Positions 8,848 through 17,553 of a DNA stretch of 64,000 bases are shown here, piece after piece. The stretch's first letter is position 1; each line of letters opens with the position of its first letter. Source of the DNA: CAYOWQ01 sp964407695 (GTDB taxonomy: Bacteria > Planctomycetota > Phycisphaerae > Phycisphaerales > SM1A02); assembly GCA_964407695.1 (NCBI GenBank), contig CAYOWQ010000010.1, positions 62,001 through 126,000 on the forward strand, written 5' to 3'. The position numbers and the translations under genes were made by a program. Below the pieces are notes generated by a model, which made no database searches, had not been told where the DNA came from, and saw nothing but the letters and a program-made list of their open reading frames with translations.

Positions 8848-9762
8848 ATGAGCCTTACAGACCGGATTCTGAACAACCGCAACGATGAGGCACAGCATTT
8901 GCGAATCGGCCGCAAGCCGGACTGGCTTCGGGCCAGGGTCCCGGGTGGCGAAGGCTATTTGCGCCTGAAGGCGATCATCGATGAACACCGTCTGCACACG
9001 GTCTGTCAGGAAGCCTCCTGTCCCAACATGGGTGAATGCTGGAGCCGAGGTTCGGCCACAATCATGATCCTTGGTGACGTCTGCACCCGATCGTGCGGGT
9101 TCTGCAATGTCAAAACCGGGCGGCCGCCGACCCTCGATTTGGATGAGCCAAGGCGCGTGGCAGAGTCGTTGCGGCTCATGGATCTGAAGCACGTTGTGAT
9201 TACTAGCGTGAATCGCGACGAATTGGCGGATGGGGGCGCTGCCATCTGGGCCGAAACAGTCCATCGCGTCCACGAGGCATGTCCCGGAATGTCGGTGGAA
9301 ATCCTCGTGGGTGACTTTCTCGGTGATGAGCGGGCCATTCAGACCGTCATCGACTCCCGCCCCGAGATCATCTCTCACAACATGGAGACGGTTCGCCGCA
9401 TGCATCCGGCCGTCAGGCCACAGGCCCGATACGATCGCTCGCTTCGTGTGCTGCAGCAGTTCAAGCAGAGTGGTCTGGTCACCAAGACAGGTTTCATGGT
9501 GGGCATCGGCGAGCGCGACGACGAGGCCATTGACTTGATTCACGACATTCGTCGCTGGTGCGATGCGGACATCCTGACCATCGGCCAGTATCTTCAGCCG
9601 ACCCGCAACCATCTTCCTATCGAACGCTGGGTCCATCCCGACACGTTTGCCCGTTTCAGGCGTGAAGCCCTTGATCGGGGTTTCCGCGTCTGCGAAAGCG
9701 GCCCGTTGGTGCGCAGTTCCTATCACGCCGACGAGCAGGCCGCGATGCTCTGCGCTCGATGA
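8848..9762 (+). CDS. lipA: Lipoyl synthase
   Basis: Lipoyl synthase inserts two sulfurs into protein-bound octanoyl groups using S-adenosylmethionine radicals. With the start at 8848 it has 304 residues, normal for the family. The auxiliary iron-sulfur cluster motif is C53-x4-C58-x5-C64 (CQEASCPNMGEC), and the radical-SAM motif is C79-x3-C83-x2-C86 (CTRSCGFC). The RSSYHA motif near residues 289-294 supplies the serine ligand of the auxiliary cluster. The reading frame extends upstream to 8482, but that part is low-complexity and overlaps the divergent lipoprotein. An upstream ATG near 8722 cannot be fully excluded. Confidence 0.95.
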   Translation: MSLTDRILNNRNDEAQHLRIGRKPDWLRARVPGGEGYLRLKAIIDEHRLHTVCQEASCPNMGECWSRGSATIMILGDVCTRSCGFCNVKTGRPPTLDLDEPRRVAESLRLMDLKHVVITSVNRDELADGGAAIWAETVHRVHEACPGMSVEILVGDFLGDERAIQTVIDSRPEIISHNMETVRRMHPAVRPQARYDRSLRVLQQFKQSGLVTKTGFMVGIGERDDEAIDLIHDIRRWCDADILTIGQYLQPTRNHLPIERWVHPDTFARFRREALDRGFRVCESGPLVRSSYHADEQAAMLCAR

Positions 9763-9782
9763 TCGATTGATTCCGGCTTCCC

Positions 9783-12494
9783 ATGTGCCCCGACGACTCG
9801 CAACCCACGATCGATCGGCCCATGCCGCAGCATGGCGAGCCCAGGCCCTCGGACGGCGACCGCCAGACATCTGAATCGTCGTCAGAACGGCACCAGATCG
9901 GTCCGTATCGTCTGCTGGAACGAATCGGTGAGGGCGGATTCGGCGAGGTGTGGCTCGCCGAACAGCGTGAGCCGATCGCCCGCCGCGTGGCCATCAAGTT
10001 CATTAAACCTGGGATGGACTCCCGCGCGGTTGTGGCTCGATTCGAGGCAGAGCGCCAGGCGCTGGCCATGCTCGATCATCCGTCGGTCGCCAAGGTTTTC
10101 GATGGCGGGGCGACGCCGCAAGGACGGCCGTACTTTGCAATGGAGCTCGTTCACGGCCTGCCCATTACCGATTATTGCGACCGATACCGGCTCTCCATTC
10201 GCGAACGTGTCGAGATTCTGGCGCGGGTCTGCGAGGCGGTTCAGCATGCCCACACCAAGAGCGTGGTGCACCGCGACCTCAAACCGGCCAACATCCTGGT
10301 TGAAGCCGTCGACGGGGTTGCGTTTCCGCGGGTCATCGACTTCGGCGTCGCCAAAGCGCTGCACCAGCCCCTGACGGATTCAACCGTGTACACCATGGTG
10401 GGACAGCTCATCGGCACCCCGGAATACATGAGCCCCGAGCAGGCCGAGCCCGGCGCCCATGACGTCGATACTCGTGCGGACATCTATTCGCTCGGCGTCA
10501 TTCTCTATGAACTGCTCACCGGCACCCGACCGATCGAGACGGATTCCACAACCCGCCCCAGCGTTGCGGAAATTCAGCGTCGAATTCGCGAGGTTGATCC
10601 GCCAAGGCCAAGCACCAGGGTTCTGACGCTGGCGGGCGGGAAGTCGCCCGAGGTGGCCGGCGATATCGCACGGCATCGCGGCGTGGAACCCCTCTCCCTG
10701 GCTCGCGTGCTTCGAAGCGATCTCGACTGGATCGTGCTCAAGTGCCTCGATAAGGATCGCGAACGCCGATACCCCAGCGCCAGCGCTCTTGCCGACGACC
10801 TCCGCCGGTTCCTTCAGGACGAACCGGTCCTTGCGACCCCACCCACGGCCATGTATCGGCTCGCGAAATTCGTGCGCCGTCGCCGTGGCTCGGTCGCAGC
10901 CGGCGTGGCCATTGTCGTGGTGCTCCTTGCCGGTCTCGCGGGAACCTCCTTCGGCCTTCGTTCCGCAGTGCAAGCCCGGTCCCTGGCCGAGGAACGAGCC
11001 GGTCAGCTTCAGGCCGCACTCGATCGTGCCGAAGCGGCCGAGACCGGGCTCAAGCAACGGGCGACCGAGTTGGAGCGGGTTGTTGAGTTCCAGTCATCGC
11101 AGCTTGGCAGAATTGATCCGATGCGGATGGGGCTGTACCTGCGCAGCGATCTTCTGCAGGAAGCCCGAGCAGCGTCTGATCGGGCGGGTGGGTCGGCAGT
11201 CGCCGCCGACGAACGGCTTTCCGGTCTGGAGGAAGCGCTGAAGGGTGTCAATTTCACCAACGTGGCAATTCAGGGTCTCAAGCGGGGGTTCTTTGACAAG
11301 ACGCTGGAGGCCGTGCGAAAGGACTTTGCGGAAGTTCCACTGGTCCGCGCGCGGTTGCTTCACGCGATCGGAGTCATGCTCCGATCCCTTGGACTCCTCC
11401 AGGATGCCGCCGGCCCGCTCAATGAAGCGCTGCAGATCCGCCGCGAATGGCTTGGTGAACATGATGTCGAGACGCTCCAGACGCTTTCGCAGGTCGGTGT
11501 CGTCGATGAGATGCTCGGTCGATACGACGAGGCTGAGGAGATCTACGACACGGTGAATGAGTGGATGCATCGCCTCGAAGGCGAGGACCACCCCGAATCA
11601 ATCGCCGCCCTGAGCAACGTGGGGTCGCTGTTGCTCGTTCGCGGACGGTACCGAGAGGCCGAGCCGATTCTGCGCGAAACACTTCAGCGCCGCACCAGGG
11701 TGCTGGGCCCCGAGCACCCCGACACTCTGGTTTCCTTGACGAATCTGGCGATGGATCTCGATTCTCTCAATCAAGCGGATGAAGCCGAAACGCTCTATCG
11801 ACAATCCCTGGAGCTTCGTCGCAAGGTCCTGGGCGACGACCATCCCGACACCTTGATCTGCGTCAATAACTTCGCCTTCATGCTGGTCAATCAGAAGCGC
11901 TACGACGAAGCGCTGCCTTTGTATCGTGATGTCCTTGAGATCCGACGCCGGGCTCTCGGTGACCGCCATCCGGAGACTCTGACGTCTCTCGGCAATCTCG
12001 GATTCCTGCTTTCACAGATGGATCAGCTTGACGAAGCCGAGCGGTGCCAGCGCGAGGTGCTCGAATCCTCGCGACGCCTGCTGGGCGACCGCCATCTCGA
12101 CACGCTGTATTCGGTCAACAACCTGGCGGCACTCCTGCGCAAACGCCGAAACTTCGATGAGTCGGAGCGTCTCTATCGCGAAGTGGTTGACGGCATGTCG
12201 GCCACCCTGGGCTCGGGTCGCTGGGAAACGGGAAACGCCCATATGGGTCTTGGGGAGCTTCTGCTCGATCGTGCCAGATTCGGCGAGGCTGAGTCGGAAC
12301 TTCTGAATGCGGAAGCAATGCTCCGGTCAGCCGAGAGTTGCCCGCCCGATCGATACCCGCGCTGCGTGAAGGATCTTGTCACGCTCTATGACCTCAAGCA
12401 TCAGGCCGACCCGCACCGCGGGTTCGATCTCAAGGCCGAGCATTGGAGGCGGAAACTCACCGAATCTTCGCTCGACCAAACAGGGTCGGAATAA
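9783..12494 (+). CDS. Membrane-anchored Ser/Thr protein kinase with C-terminal TPR array
   Basis: A 903-residue PknB-type eukaryotic-like kinase. The glycine loop IGEGGFGEV is near residue 47, VAIK near 66, HRDLKPAN near 161, DFG near 181 and the APE-like GTPEYMSPEQ near 208. A single membrane helix lies at about 370-392, followed by a short coiled coil. From about 550 to 870 there are TPRs of the 42-residue kinesin-light-chain type, recognisable from recurring LG..HPDTL...NNLA segments. This layout (kinase, helix, TPR sensor or scaffold) is frequent in planctomycetes. The substrate is unknown. It lies 20 bases after lipA and could be cotranscribed. Confidence 0.93.
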   Translation: MCPDDSQPTIDRPMPQHGEPRPSDGDRQTSESSSERHQIGPYRLLERIGEGGFGEVWLAEQREPIARRVAIKFIKPGMDSRAVVARFEAERQALAMLDHPSVAKVFDGGATPQGRPYFAMELVHGLPITDYCDRYRLSIRERVEILARVCEAVQHAHTKSVVHRDLKPANILVEAVDGVAFPRVIDFGVAKALHQPLTDSTVYTMVGQLIGTPEYMSPEQAEPGAHDVDTRADIYSLGVILYELLTGTRPIETDSTTRPSVAEIQRRIREVDPPRPSTRVLTLAGGKSPEVAGDIARHRGVEPLSLARVLRSDLDWIVLKCLDKDRERRYPSASALADDLRRFLQDEPVLATPPTAMYRLAKFVRRRRGSVAAGVAIVVVLLAGLAGTSFGLRSAVQARSLAEERAGQLQAALDRAEAAETGLKQRATELERVVEFQSSQLGRIDPMRMGLYLRSDLLQEARAASDRAGGSAVAADERLSGLEEALKGVNFTNVAIQGLKRGFFDKTLEAVRKDFAEVPLVRARLLHAIGVMLRSLGLLQDAAGPLNEALQIRREWLGEHDVETLQTLSQVGVVDEMLGRYDEAEEIYDTVNEWMHRLEGEDHPESIAALSNVGSLLLVRGRYREAEPILRETLQRRTRVLGPEHPDTLVSLTNLAMDLDSLNQADEAETLYRQSLELRRKVLGDDHPDTLICVNNFAFMLVNQKRYDEALPLYRDVLEIRRRALGDRHPETLTSLGNLGFLLSQMDQLDEAERCQREVLESSRRLLGDRHLDTLYSVNNLAALLRKRRNFDESERLYREVVDGMSATLGSGRWETGNAHMGLGELLLDRARFGEAESELLNAEAMLRSAESCPPDRYPRCVKDLVTLYDLKHQADPHRGFDLKAEHWRRKLTESSLDQTGSE

Positions 12495-12527
12495 AAAACC
12501 GCCGCATCGGCGATCGGTGCGGCGGTT
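12493..12527 (-). terminator. Rho-independent terminator for the Cys-rich/TSP3 gene
   Basis: A perfect 10-bp stem (AACCGCCGCA at 12497-12506, TGCGGCGGTT at 12518-12527) with an 11-base loop. Read on the minus strand it is followed by six T residues. It lies 22 bases past the minus-strand stop at 12549. On the plus strand there is no T tract, so it does not obviously terminate the kinase transcript. Confidence 0.85.
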
Positions 12528-12548
12528 GGAACTCAAGGTCTCTCCGGC

Positions 12549-13682
12549 TTAGAAGAAGCTCAGCAGCAGGAGGTAGAATTCGGTTTCGCCCTTGACCTGA
12601 TCCTGGGCGGCGCCGTTCACCATCCAATCGGGCGGGGTCGGATCGTCGTCGACAAACTTGAGGAGGAATTCGAGAAGGGCGGTCGCCGCTTCATAGTTTC
12701 CGCACTTCACAAAGTTGGCAGCAGCGCAAGCCGATTGGGCCAGAACAGCCCGCTTCAGCTTCTTTGCCAGATTGTTGGGACCGACGAATTCGCTGGTCGG
12801 ATACCCGTTGATCTCCGCGCAGAGGTCTCGAAGCATGTCTTCGATGAAATCAACCGTGCCGCCGGGGTTCGTCGGGAAGGGATCGATGTCGTCGGGCAGA
12901 CCGTCGTCATCAGAGTCGGTATTGCACGGGTCGGTCGCCGAAGGCAGGGTGGTCACCTCGGCGCCGTCGCTGATGCCGTCATCGTCAGAGTCAGCATCGG
13001 TCGGACTTGGGCACCCGCCGCCCGCGGCGGCTTCAACCTCAGCACCGTCGCTCAGTGAATCGCCATCGGTATCGAAATTGCACGGATCCGTGCCGTAAGT
13101 CGCTTCTTCGCCGTCGCCGAGTCCATCGCCGTCGGTGTCTGGATTGTTGGGGTTCGTGCAGCCGGCGGATTCGTCGGCGTCGGAGATACCATCCCCATCG
13201 GTATCGACCGGGCCGCAGCCGCCGCAGAGGGAAACGGCAGCGTCAACGCAGGTCGAATCCCATTCAACATTGCAGCAGAACGGATCGAATGAGCACACCG
13301 TGGTGCAGCAGCTGGCGTCACTACAGGCGGCGCTGCCGACCGTGCAGCAATCGTGGTCCGAATTGCCGCATGAGGGGCCGCATCCTCCCACGCAAAGCAC
13401 ATCCGCTTCGTCGACACAGACTCCGTCCCACGCCACCGCACAGCAGAAGCTGTCGACACCACACACCGCGCTGCAGCACGCCTCGTCGCTGCAGCCGGGG
13501 GTGCCCGTTGTGCAGCAGGTATGGTCGCCGCCGCCAGGAACACATTGCGCCCAGCCTGGTGCGGCCATCGCCGCCGCCGCCGCCAATCCGACGAGACCGG
13601 CGCGCCCGAATCGATCCAGCGATCGAATCAGTGAGCCGGCCAGCCAATGGTGCGTGCTATGGACATCTGACAGGAACTTCAT
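12549..13682 (-). CDS. Secreted protein with two Cys-rich repeats and TSP3-type calcium-binding repeats
   Basis: A 377-residue exported protein. The ATG at 13682 has AAAGGA about 9 bases upstream. A signal peptide ending APGWAQ precedes two copies of a cysteine-rich module (pattern CC..G..GC.D..CC..VC..D.FCC.V.WD..C...A...C). Each copy has about 10 cysteines. Next come at least five thrombospondin type-3/EF-like acidic repeats of the DTDGDGISDADE kind, which bind calcium in known proteins. The last about 110 residues are helical and unrecognised. The same Cys-rich module is repeated many times in the protein at 24849-27673. An extracellular or cell-surface role is inferred. Confidence 0.8.
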   Translation of the reverse strand: MKFLSDVHSTHHWLAGSLIRSLDRFGRAGLVGLAAAAAMAAPGWAQCVPGGGDHTCCTTGTPGCSDEACCSAVCGVDSFCCAVAWDGVCVDEADVLCVGGCGPSCGNSDHDCCTVGSAACSDASCCTTVCSFDPFCCNVEWDSTCVDAAVSLCGGCGPVDTDGDGISDADESAGCTNPNNPDTDGDGLGDGEEATYGTDPCNFDTDGDSLSDGAEVEAAAGGGCPSPTDADSDDDGISDGAEVTTLPSATDPCNTDSDDDGLPDDIDPFPTNPGGTVDFIEDMLRDLCAEINGYPTSEFVGPNNLAKKLKRAVLAQSACAAANFVKCGNYEAATALLEFLLKFVDDDPTPPDWMVNGAAQDQVKGETEFYLLLLSFF

Positions 13683-13882
13683 GGTCAATCGTCCTTTCAA
13701 AATTGTTGCGACGACACCGCGCGAATCCCACATTCGCCCGGTCCGTCGGTCTCCCGCCCTCAACCGAGGGACAACGACGAGTCTATCGGATCGAAGATGA
13801 AATCCGGCGCAAATTCCCCGATTTGATAAACGAAGCGCAATTCTAACCGGGAGGTGGTCGACCAAATGGATGCCTATCGTGA

Positions 13883-14515
13883 TTGATGATCTCGGCGGAC
13901 CGAAGCATCACGGCATGTCCCTCCTGCCTGCTGGTTCAGTCCGTTCCACCACACGCCCGCGGATCTCAGGTCCGCTGCGCCCGGTGCGACGCTCGCCTTC
14001 CGGACGGAGAGTCCTCGGCCTGGAGAATTCAGCTTGCGATGGCGCTCGCCGTCTCTGCGATGCTCCTGTATCCCGCCGCAGTCCTGCTCCCGGTCATGCG
14101 GATCAGCCAGCTCGGCCATTCACACGAAACCGGGATCATTCGCGGCATCGCAACCCTGATAGCTGATGGGCACGGGGTCCTCGGGCTCATTGTGCTCGTC
14201 TGCAGTGTGCTGGTGCCGCTCGCCAAGATCTTTGCCATCCTCATCTTGTGTCTCGGCGGATCACGGTTCACCGCAAGGCATCGGCGCATCGCCCACGACT
14301 TGGTCGAACTCACCGGCCGGTGGGGCATGATGGATGTGTTGCTGGTGGCCGTACTCGTTGCCGCTGTGAAATTGGGAGATCTTGTCGATGTTGCCCCCGG
14401 GGCCGGCGCCATTGCCTTTGCCACGGTGGTGGTCCTGAGCCTCCTGGCAACGGCAGCCTTCGACCCTCGGTGGCTTTGGACCGGTCCCAATTCCTATCGG
14501 GAACCCACGGTCTGA
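13883..14515 (+). CDS. Single-unit PqiA/LetA-like membrane protein
   Basis: A 210-residue protein. An N-terminal zinc-ribbon-like segment has CPSC near residue 12 and CARC near 32. About four membrane helices follow, including LYPAAVLLPVMRISQLG and GLIVLVCSVLVPLAKIFAIL. These match the PqiA (paraquat-inducible protein A) repeat. Canonical PqiA/LetA proteins have two such units; this has one. Family members are linked to lipid transport across the envelope with MCE proteins (PqiB/LetB), but no MCE gene is visible here. Its end overlaps the convergent transferase gene by 22 bases. Confidence 0.85.
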   Translation: MMISADRSITACPSCLLVQSVPPHARGSQVRCARCDARLPDGESSAWRIQLAMALAVSAMLLYPAAVLLPVMRISQLGHSHETGIIRGIATLIADGHGVLGLIVLVCSVLVPLAKIFAILILCLGGSRFTARHRRIAHDLVELTGRWGMMDVLLVAVLVAAVKLGDLVDVAPGAGAIAFATVVVLSLLATAAFDPRWLWTGPNSYREPTV

Positions 14516-15810
14516 CGCGGCGAGGCTTCCTTGGCCGACGGAATCTCTCGATCCGCCGGAATCGAAGCCTCATCGATGCGCAGTCGCTCGCGCCGGGCGG
14601 CCTTGACGGCGATGATGCCGATAAAGCTGAAGAGGACAATCGCCACGGCGTAGATGCTGCGCACACGAAGCTCCGTGAACATCACCAGGGCCGCCAGAGT
14701 GACGCCGACCGTCGCGAATGCTGCCGAAATGCCGTAGAGCACAAATACCGCCCGCTTGACCCCGCCGCCGCACAGCCGCTTCACCTGGTGATGAATATGC
14801 TGGTCATCGGCGGACGAGATGCTTTGCCCGGCGAGTTTGCGCCGAATGATCGCCAGCATGGTGTCCATGATGGGAAGCGCGAAGATGATGAGCCCCGCCA
14901 TCACCAGGTGCGTCTGGCCGTTCTCGCCGAGCATCAGAATGATGACGATGCACATGTAGCCAAGCAGGAGGCTTCCGCAATCGCCAAGAAAGATGACCGC
15001 CGGGTTGAAATTGTGCGGCAAAAACCCAAGCACCGCGCCCAGAACGGCAAAGCAGAGGACGATGCGGGGGCCGGTCATGCTGATCTGACCGACTTCGGGG
15101 GGCATCGCGACCGCCATCATCAGACACACCGCGAGCAACCCCACGGCGACAATCGCAACCGTCCCCGACAGCAGGCCATCAAGGCCATCAATCAGATTTG
15201 TCGCGTTGCAGGCGCCTAGAACGAACACCGCGATGATGGCCGTGCCTGTCCAGTAGATCACGTTGATCGGAACCTGCATCCCAAAGACCGGGACCATGAA
15301 GACCAGGTCTTGGCTGCCAAGCCAGGCATCCACGTGCGGTGCAATCGGGGCCAGCACGCCCGCCGCCACGCGCACCCCGACGTCCTCGTAGGCCATCGCC
15401 GCGGCGGCCACCAGCTGCCCTGCAACCTTGAGCCTCGGATCGAGCTTCCAGATGTCATCGATCATGCCGGTAAGGGCAATCGCCACCATGCCCAGCACGA
15501 CGGAGAGCGGGACCGAGTCATATTTCGCCGTGGTGCCGTCGGAGAACAGGAAGCTCGCGATAATGCCCATCGCAAGGCCGGCAAACACCGCGACCCCGCC
15601 AAGATAGGCAATGGGTTCCTTGTGATGTTTTCGCACCTGATCGGGCTTGTCGATGATGCCATGTCTCACCGCGATCCGTCGCACGATGGGCGTCAGCAGG
15701 AGCGTGGTCAGGAAGGCCACGATGAAAATAACGGAGTAGCCGTTCAGCAACTCGATCGACGTGACAGGGAGCGTCGGAATCGCAGGAGGATGTTGTGCGG
15801 GCACGGTCAT
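14494..15810 (-). CDS. Undecaprenyl-phosphate sugar-1-phosphate transferase, MraY/WecA family
   Basis: A 438-residue polytopic membrane enzyme, about 10-11 helices. It transfers a sugar 1-phosphate from a UDP-sugar to polyprenyl phosphate, starting a cell-surface polysaccharide or wall polymer. Family motifs are visible: GMIDDIWKL (DD), CNATNLIDGLDGLLSG, FLGDCGSLLLG (metal Asp) and the cytoplasmic histidine motif DDQHIHH. The HIHH motif and overall pattern resemble WecA/TagO more than MraY. The ATG overlaps the stop of the upstream epimerase gene by four bases, so sugar-nucleotide synthesis and lipid-linked initiation are coupled. The C-terminal tail after the last helix is polar. Confidence 0.9.
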   Translation of the reverse strand: MTVPAQHPPAIPTLPVTSIELLNGYSVIFIVAFLTTLLLTPIVRRIAVRHGIIDKPDQVRKHHKEPIAYLGGVAVFAGLAMGIIASFLFSDGTTAKYDSVPLSVVLGMVAIALTGMIDDIWKLDPRLKVAGQLVAAAAMAYEDVGVRVAAGVLAPIAPHVDAWLGSQDLVFMVPVFGMQVPINVIYWTGTAIIAVFVLGACNATNLIDGLDGLLSGTVAIVAVGLLAVCLMMAVAMPPEVGQISMTGPRIVLCFAVLGAVLGFLPHNFNPAVIFLGDCGSLLLGYMCIVIILMLGENGQTHLVMAGLIIFALPIMDTMLAIIRRKLAGQSISSADDQHIHHQVKRLCGGGVKRAVFVLYGISAAFATVGVTLAALVMFTELRVRSIYAVAIVLFSFIGIIAVKAARRERLRIDEASIPADREIPSAKEASPRQTVGSR

Positions 15811-16811
15811 TGTGGGCCGGAACGAGCCTCCTGATGGCGCTGCAACTCCAAGGAAAGATCAAGAATGGTTCGTTCAAGGGGTATATCGGCCGAGAATCCG
15901 ATCTCGCTGCGAATACGAGTCAGGTCGGGCTGGCGCCGCCTCAGGTCATCGAAGCCGGTGGAAAATGCCTCCTCGTAGGGAGTCATGACAATTGGAGAGT
16001 CGCTGCCCAGCGTCGTCTTGACCAATTCAGCCAGCTCAAGAATGGTCAGCGAGCGATCGCTTCCAATGTTGAACACTCGTCCGCGACACGTCCGACTCGT
16101 CAGCAACCTGGGAAGAGCCGGCACCACGTCCCGGACATCACAGAAGCATCGGCTCTGTCGGCCGTCACCATGAACCTCAAGGGGGGCGCCGGTCATCGCC
16201 GCAGCGACGAATCGGGGCAACACCATCCCGTAGTCGCCGACCTGTCGAGGTCCGACCGTATTGAAGAATCTGGCGATCACGACCGGAAGGCCGTACTCCT
16301 TGAAATACGCCAGCGCGAGATACTCATCGATCGCCTTGGAGCAGGCGTATGACCAGCGGCTGAAGATTGTCGGACCGTACATCACATCGTCGTCTTCAGA
16401 GAACGGTGTCTTCGTACTCTTGCCGTAGACCTCGCTGGTCGAGGCGATCAGCGTGGGAATCTGATCCTTCACCGCAAACCGGAGTACTGCAGAAGTCTCG
16501 TTCACGTTGGTTTCGATCGTGTCAATTGGGCGCTCGATCACAAGACGAACGCCCACGGCCGCCGCGAGGTGATACACCGCCTGAAATCGATTTCCACGGA
16601 GTTCGAACAGCCGGTCGGTCACTGATCCGCCAAGGACGGTAAGCCGGCTCTGATCAAGGTGTTCGAGGTTGCTCCAACGCCCCGTCGAGAAGTTATCGAT
16701 GACGACAACCGATTCCCCTTGTGACTGGAGGTGTGCCGCGAGGTGTGACCCGATGAATCCCGCGCCACCCGTAATCAGCGAACATCGCGTCGGGGATACG
16801 GGGGCGCTCAT
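15807..16811 (-). CDS. NAD-dependent sugar-nucleotide epimerase/dehydratase (extended SDR)
   Basis: A 334-residue extended short-chain dehydrogenase. The Rossmann motif GGAGFIGSHL is near residue 13, followed by STSEVYG and the catalytic pair YACSK. RFFNTVGPRQ is typical of UDP-glucose epimerases, UDP-glucuronate decarboxylases and dTDP-glucose dehydratases. The exact sugar cannot be told from sequence alone. The ATG at 16811 is chosen because the Rossmann strand begins soon after it; the frame extends upstream without homology. It is coupled by ATGA to the WecA-like transferase. Confidence 0.9.
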   Translation of the reverse strand: MSAPVSPTRCSLITGGAGFIGSHLAAHLQSQGESVVVIDNFSTGRWSNLEHLDQSRLTVLGGSVTDRLFELRGNRFQAVYHLAAAVGVRLVIERPIDTIETNVNETSAVLRFAVKDQIPTLIASTSEVYGKSTKTPFSEDDDVMYGPTIFSRWSYACSKAIDEYLALAYFKEYGLPVVIARFFNTVGPRQVGDYGMVLPRFVAAAMTGAPLEVHGDGRQSRCFCDVRDVVPALPRLLTSRTCRGRVFNIGSDRSLTILELAELVKTTLGSDSPIVMTPYEEAFSTGFDDLRRRQPDLTRIRSEIGFSADIPLERTILDLSLELQRHQEARSGPQ

Positions 16812-17020
16812 GGCGATTCGGTGCGAGGGGTGAGGTCGAAGAGTGGCCGCGAAACACTGAGGGCCCGACCGAATACGACAGGATCGCCGGGCCGGTTCGA
16901 GGCCGCTCCTCAAGGGGAGGAAACCCCGATCATAGATCGGCCGACCGGGCCGGTGTCATGAGCGTATCAGGACAGCGATCGGCAGCCGAGACCCGAGGTC
17001 ACAACGCGAATTCGGCGAAT

Positions 17021-17539
17021 TCACCGGGTCGGTGAAGTCCGGTGCGGCGAATACCGGAATGGACTCTGGCCCGTGACGGAACGATAGAGCCTCAGGTGCC
17101 ACATTCGCTCGTGGGGCGATACCACTCCATTGATTCGAATCCACGTATCGAACGGCATGGACAGGAACATGCCCGATTGTCGGTAGCCCTCAAGGAGCCT
17201 TCGGAACTTCGCTCGAATCTGATCCGGCGGCTGCGGCGGAGGCTGCCGATTTTCAACCTCAACCGTGTGATTCTGGTTCTGCTGGAGAGCCGGGCCACCG
17301 AGGTTTGGACCGTCAAATCCAAATTCAAACCCACCGGTAAGCAGCGGCGGCTCCTGGCCTGAATGCGCCGACGGCGATGCCGGATCCGACGCTGATGGCG
17401 AAGGCGGAGCAGGGATTGGTGGAGGAGCATCGCGATCAGGATTCGGTGTGGTATTGTCACCCGGCGAAGTTCCGGCAATGCACACCGAAGCCATCACGGC
17501 GGTTGCGAGGACGAGAATTGCGGTGGTTGATTTGATCAT
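17021..17539 (-). CDS. Small secreted proline-rich protein of unknown function
   Basis: 172 residues starting at the ATG at 17537-17539. The N-terminus MIKSTTAILVLATAVMASVCIAG is a clear signal peptide. A Pro/Ser/Asp-rich stretch (about residues 30-62) follows. Then comes a Gly/Asn/Gln-rich segment (GGFEFGFDGPNLGGPALQQN) and a C-terminal basic part with RAKFRRLLEGYRQSGMFLS. I recognise no domain. The gene starts 14 bases after the stop of the HTH-TPR regulator on the same strand, so the two are likely one operon. The pairing of a TPR regulator with an exported product is notable. Confidence 0.65.
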   Translation of the reverse strand: MIKSTTAILVLATAVMASVCIAGTSPGDNTTPNPDRDAPPPIPAPPSPSASDPASPSAHSGQEPPLLTGGFEFGFDGPNLGGPALQQNQNHTVEVENRQPPPQPPDQIRAKFRRLLEGYRQSGMFLSMPFDTWIRINGVVSPHERMWHLRLYRSVTGQSPFRYSPHRTSPTR

Positions 17540-17553
17540 TGGGGTCGAAGGTG

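Noticed and set aside
8485..9870. 461-codon frame antisense to lipA
   Set aside because: Shadow ORF; the plus-strand frame is the clear lipoyl synthase.
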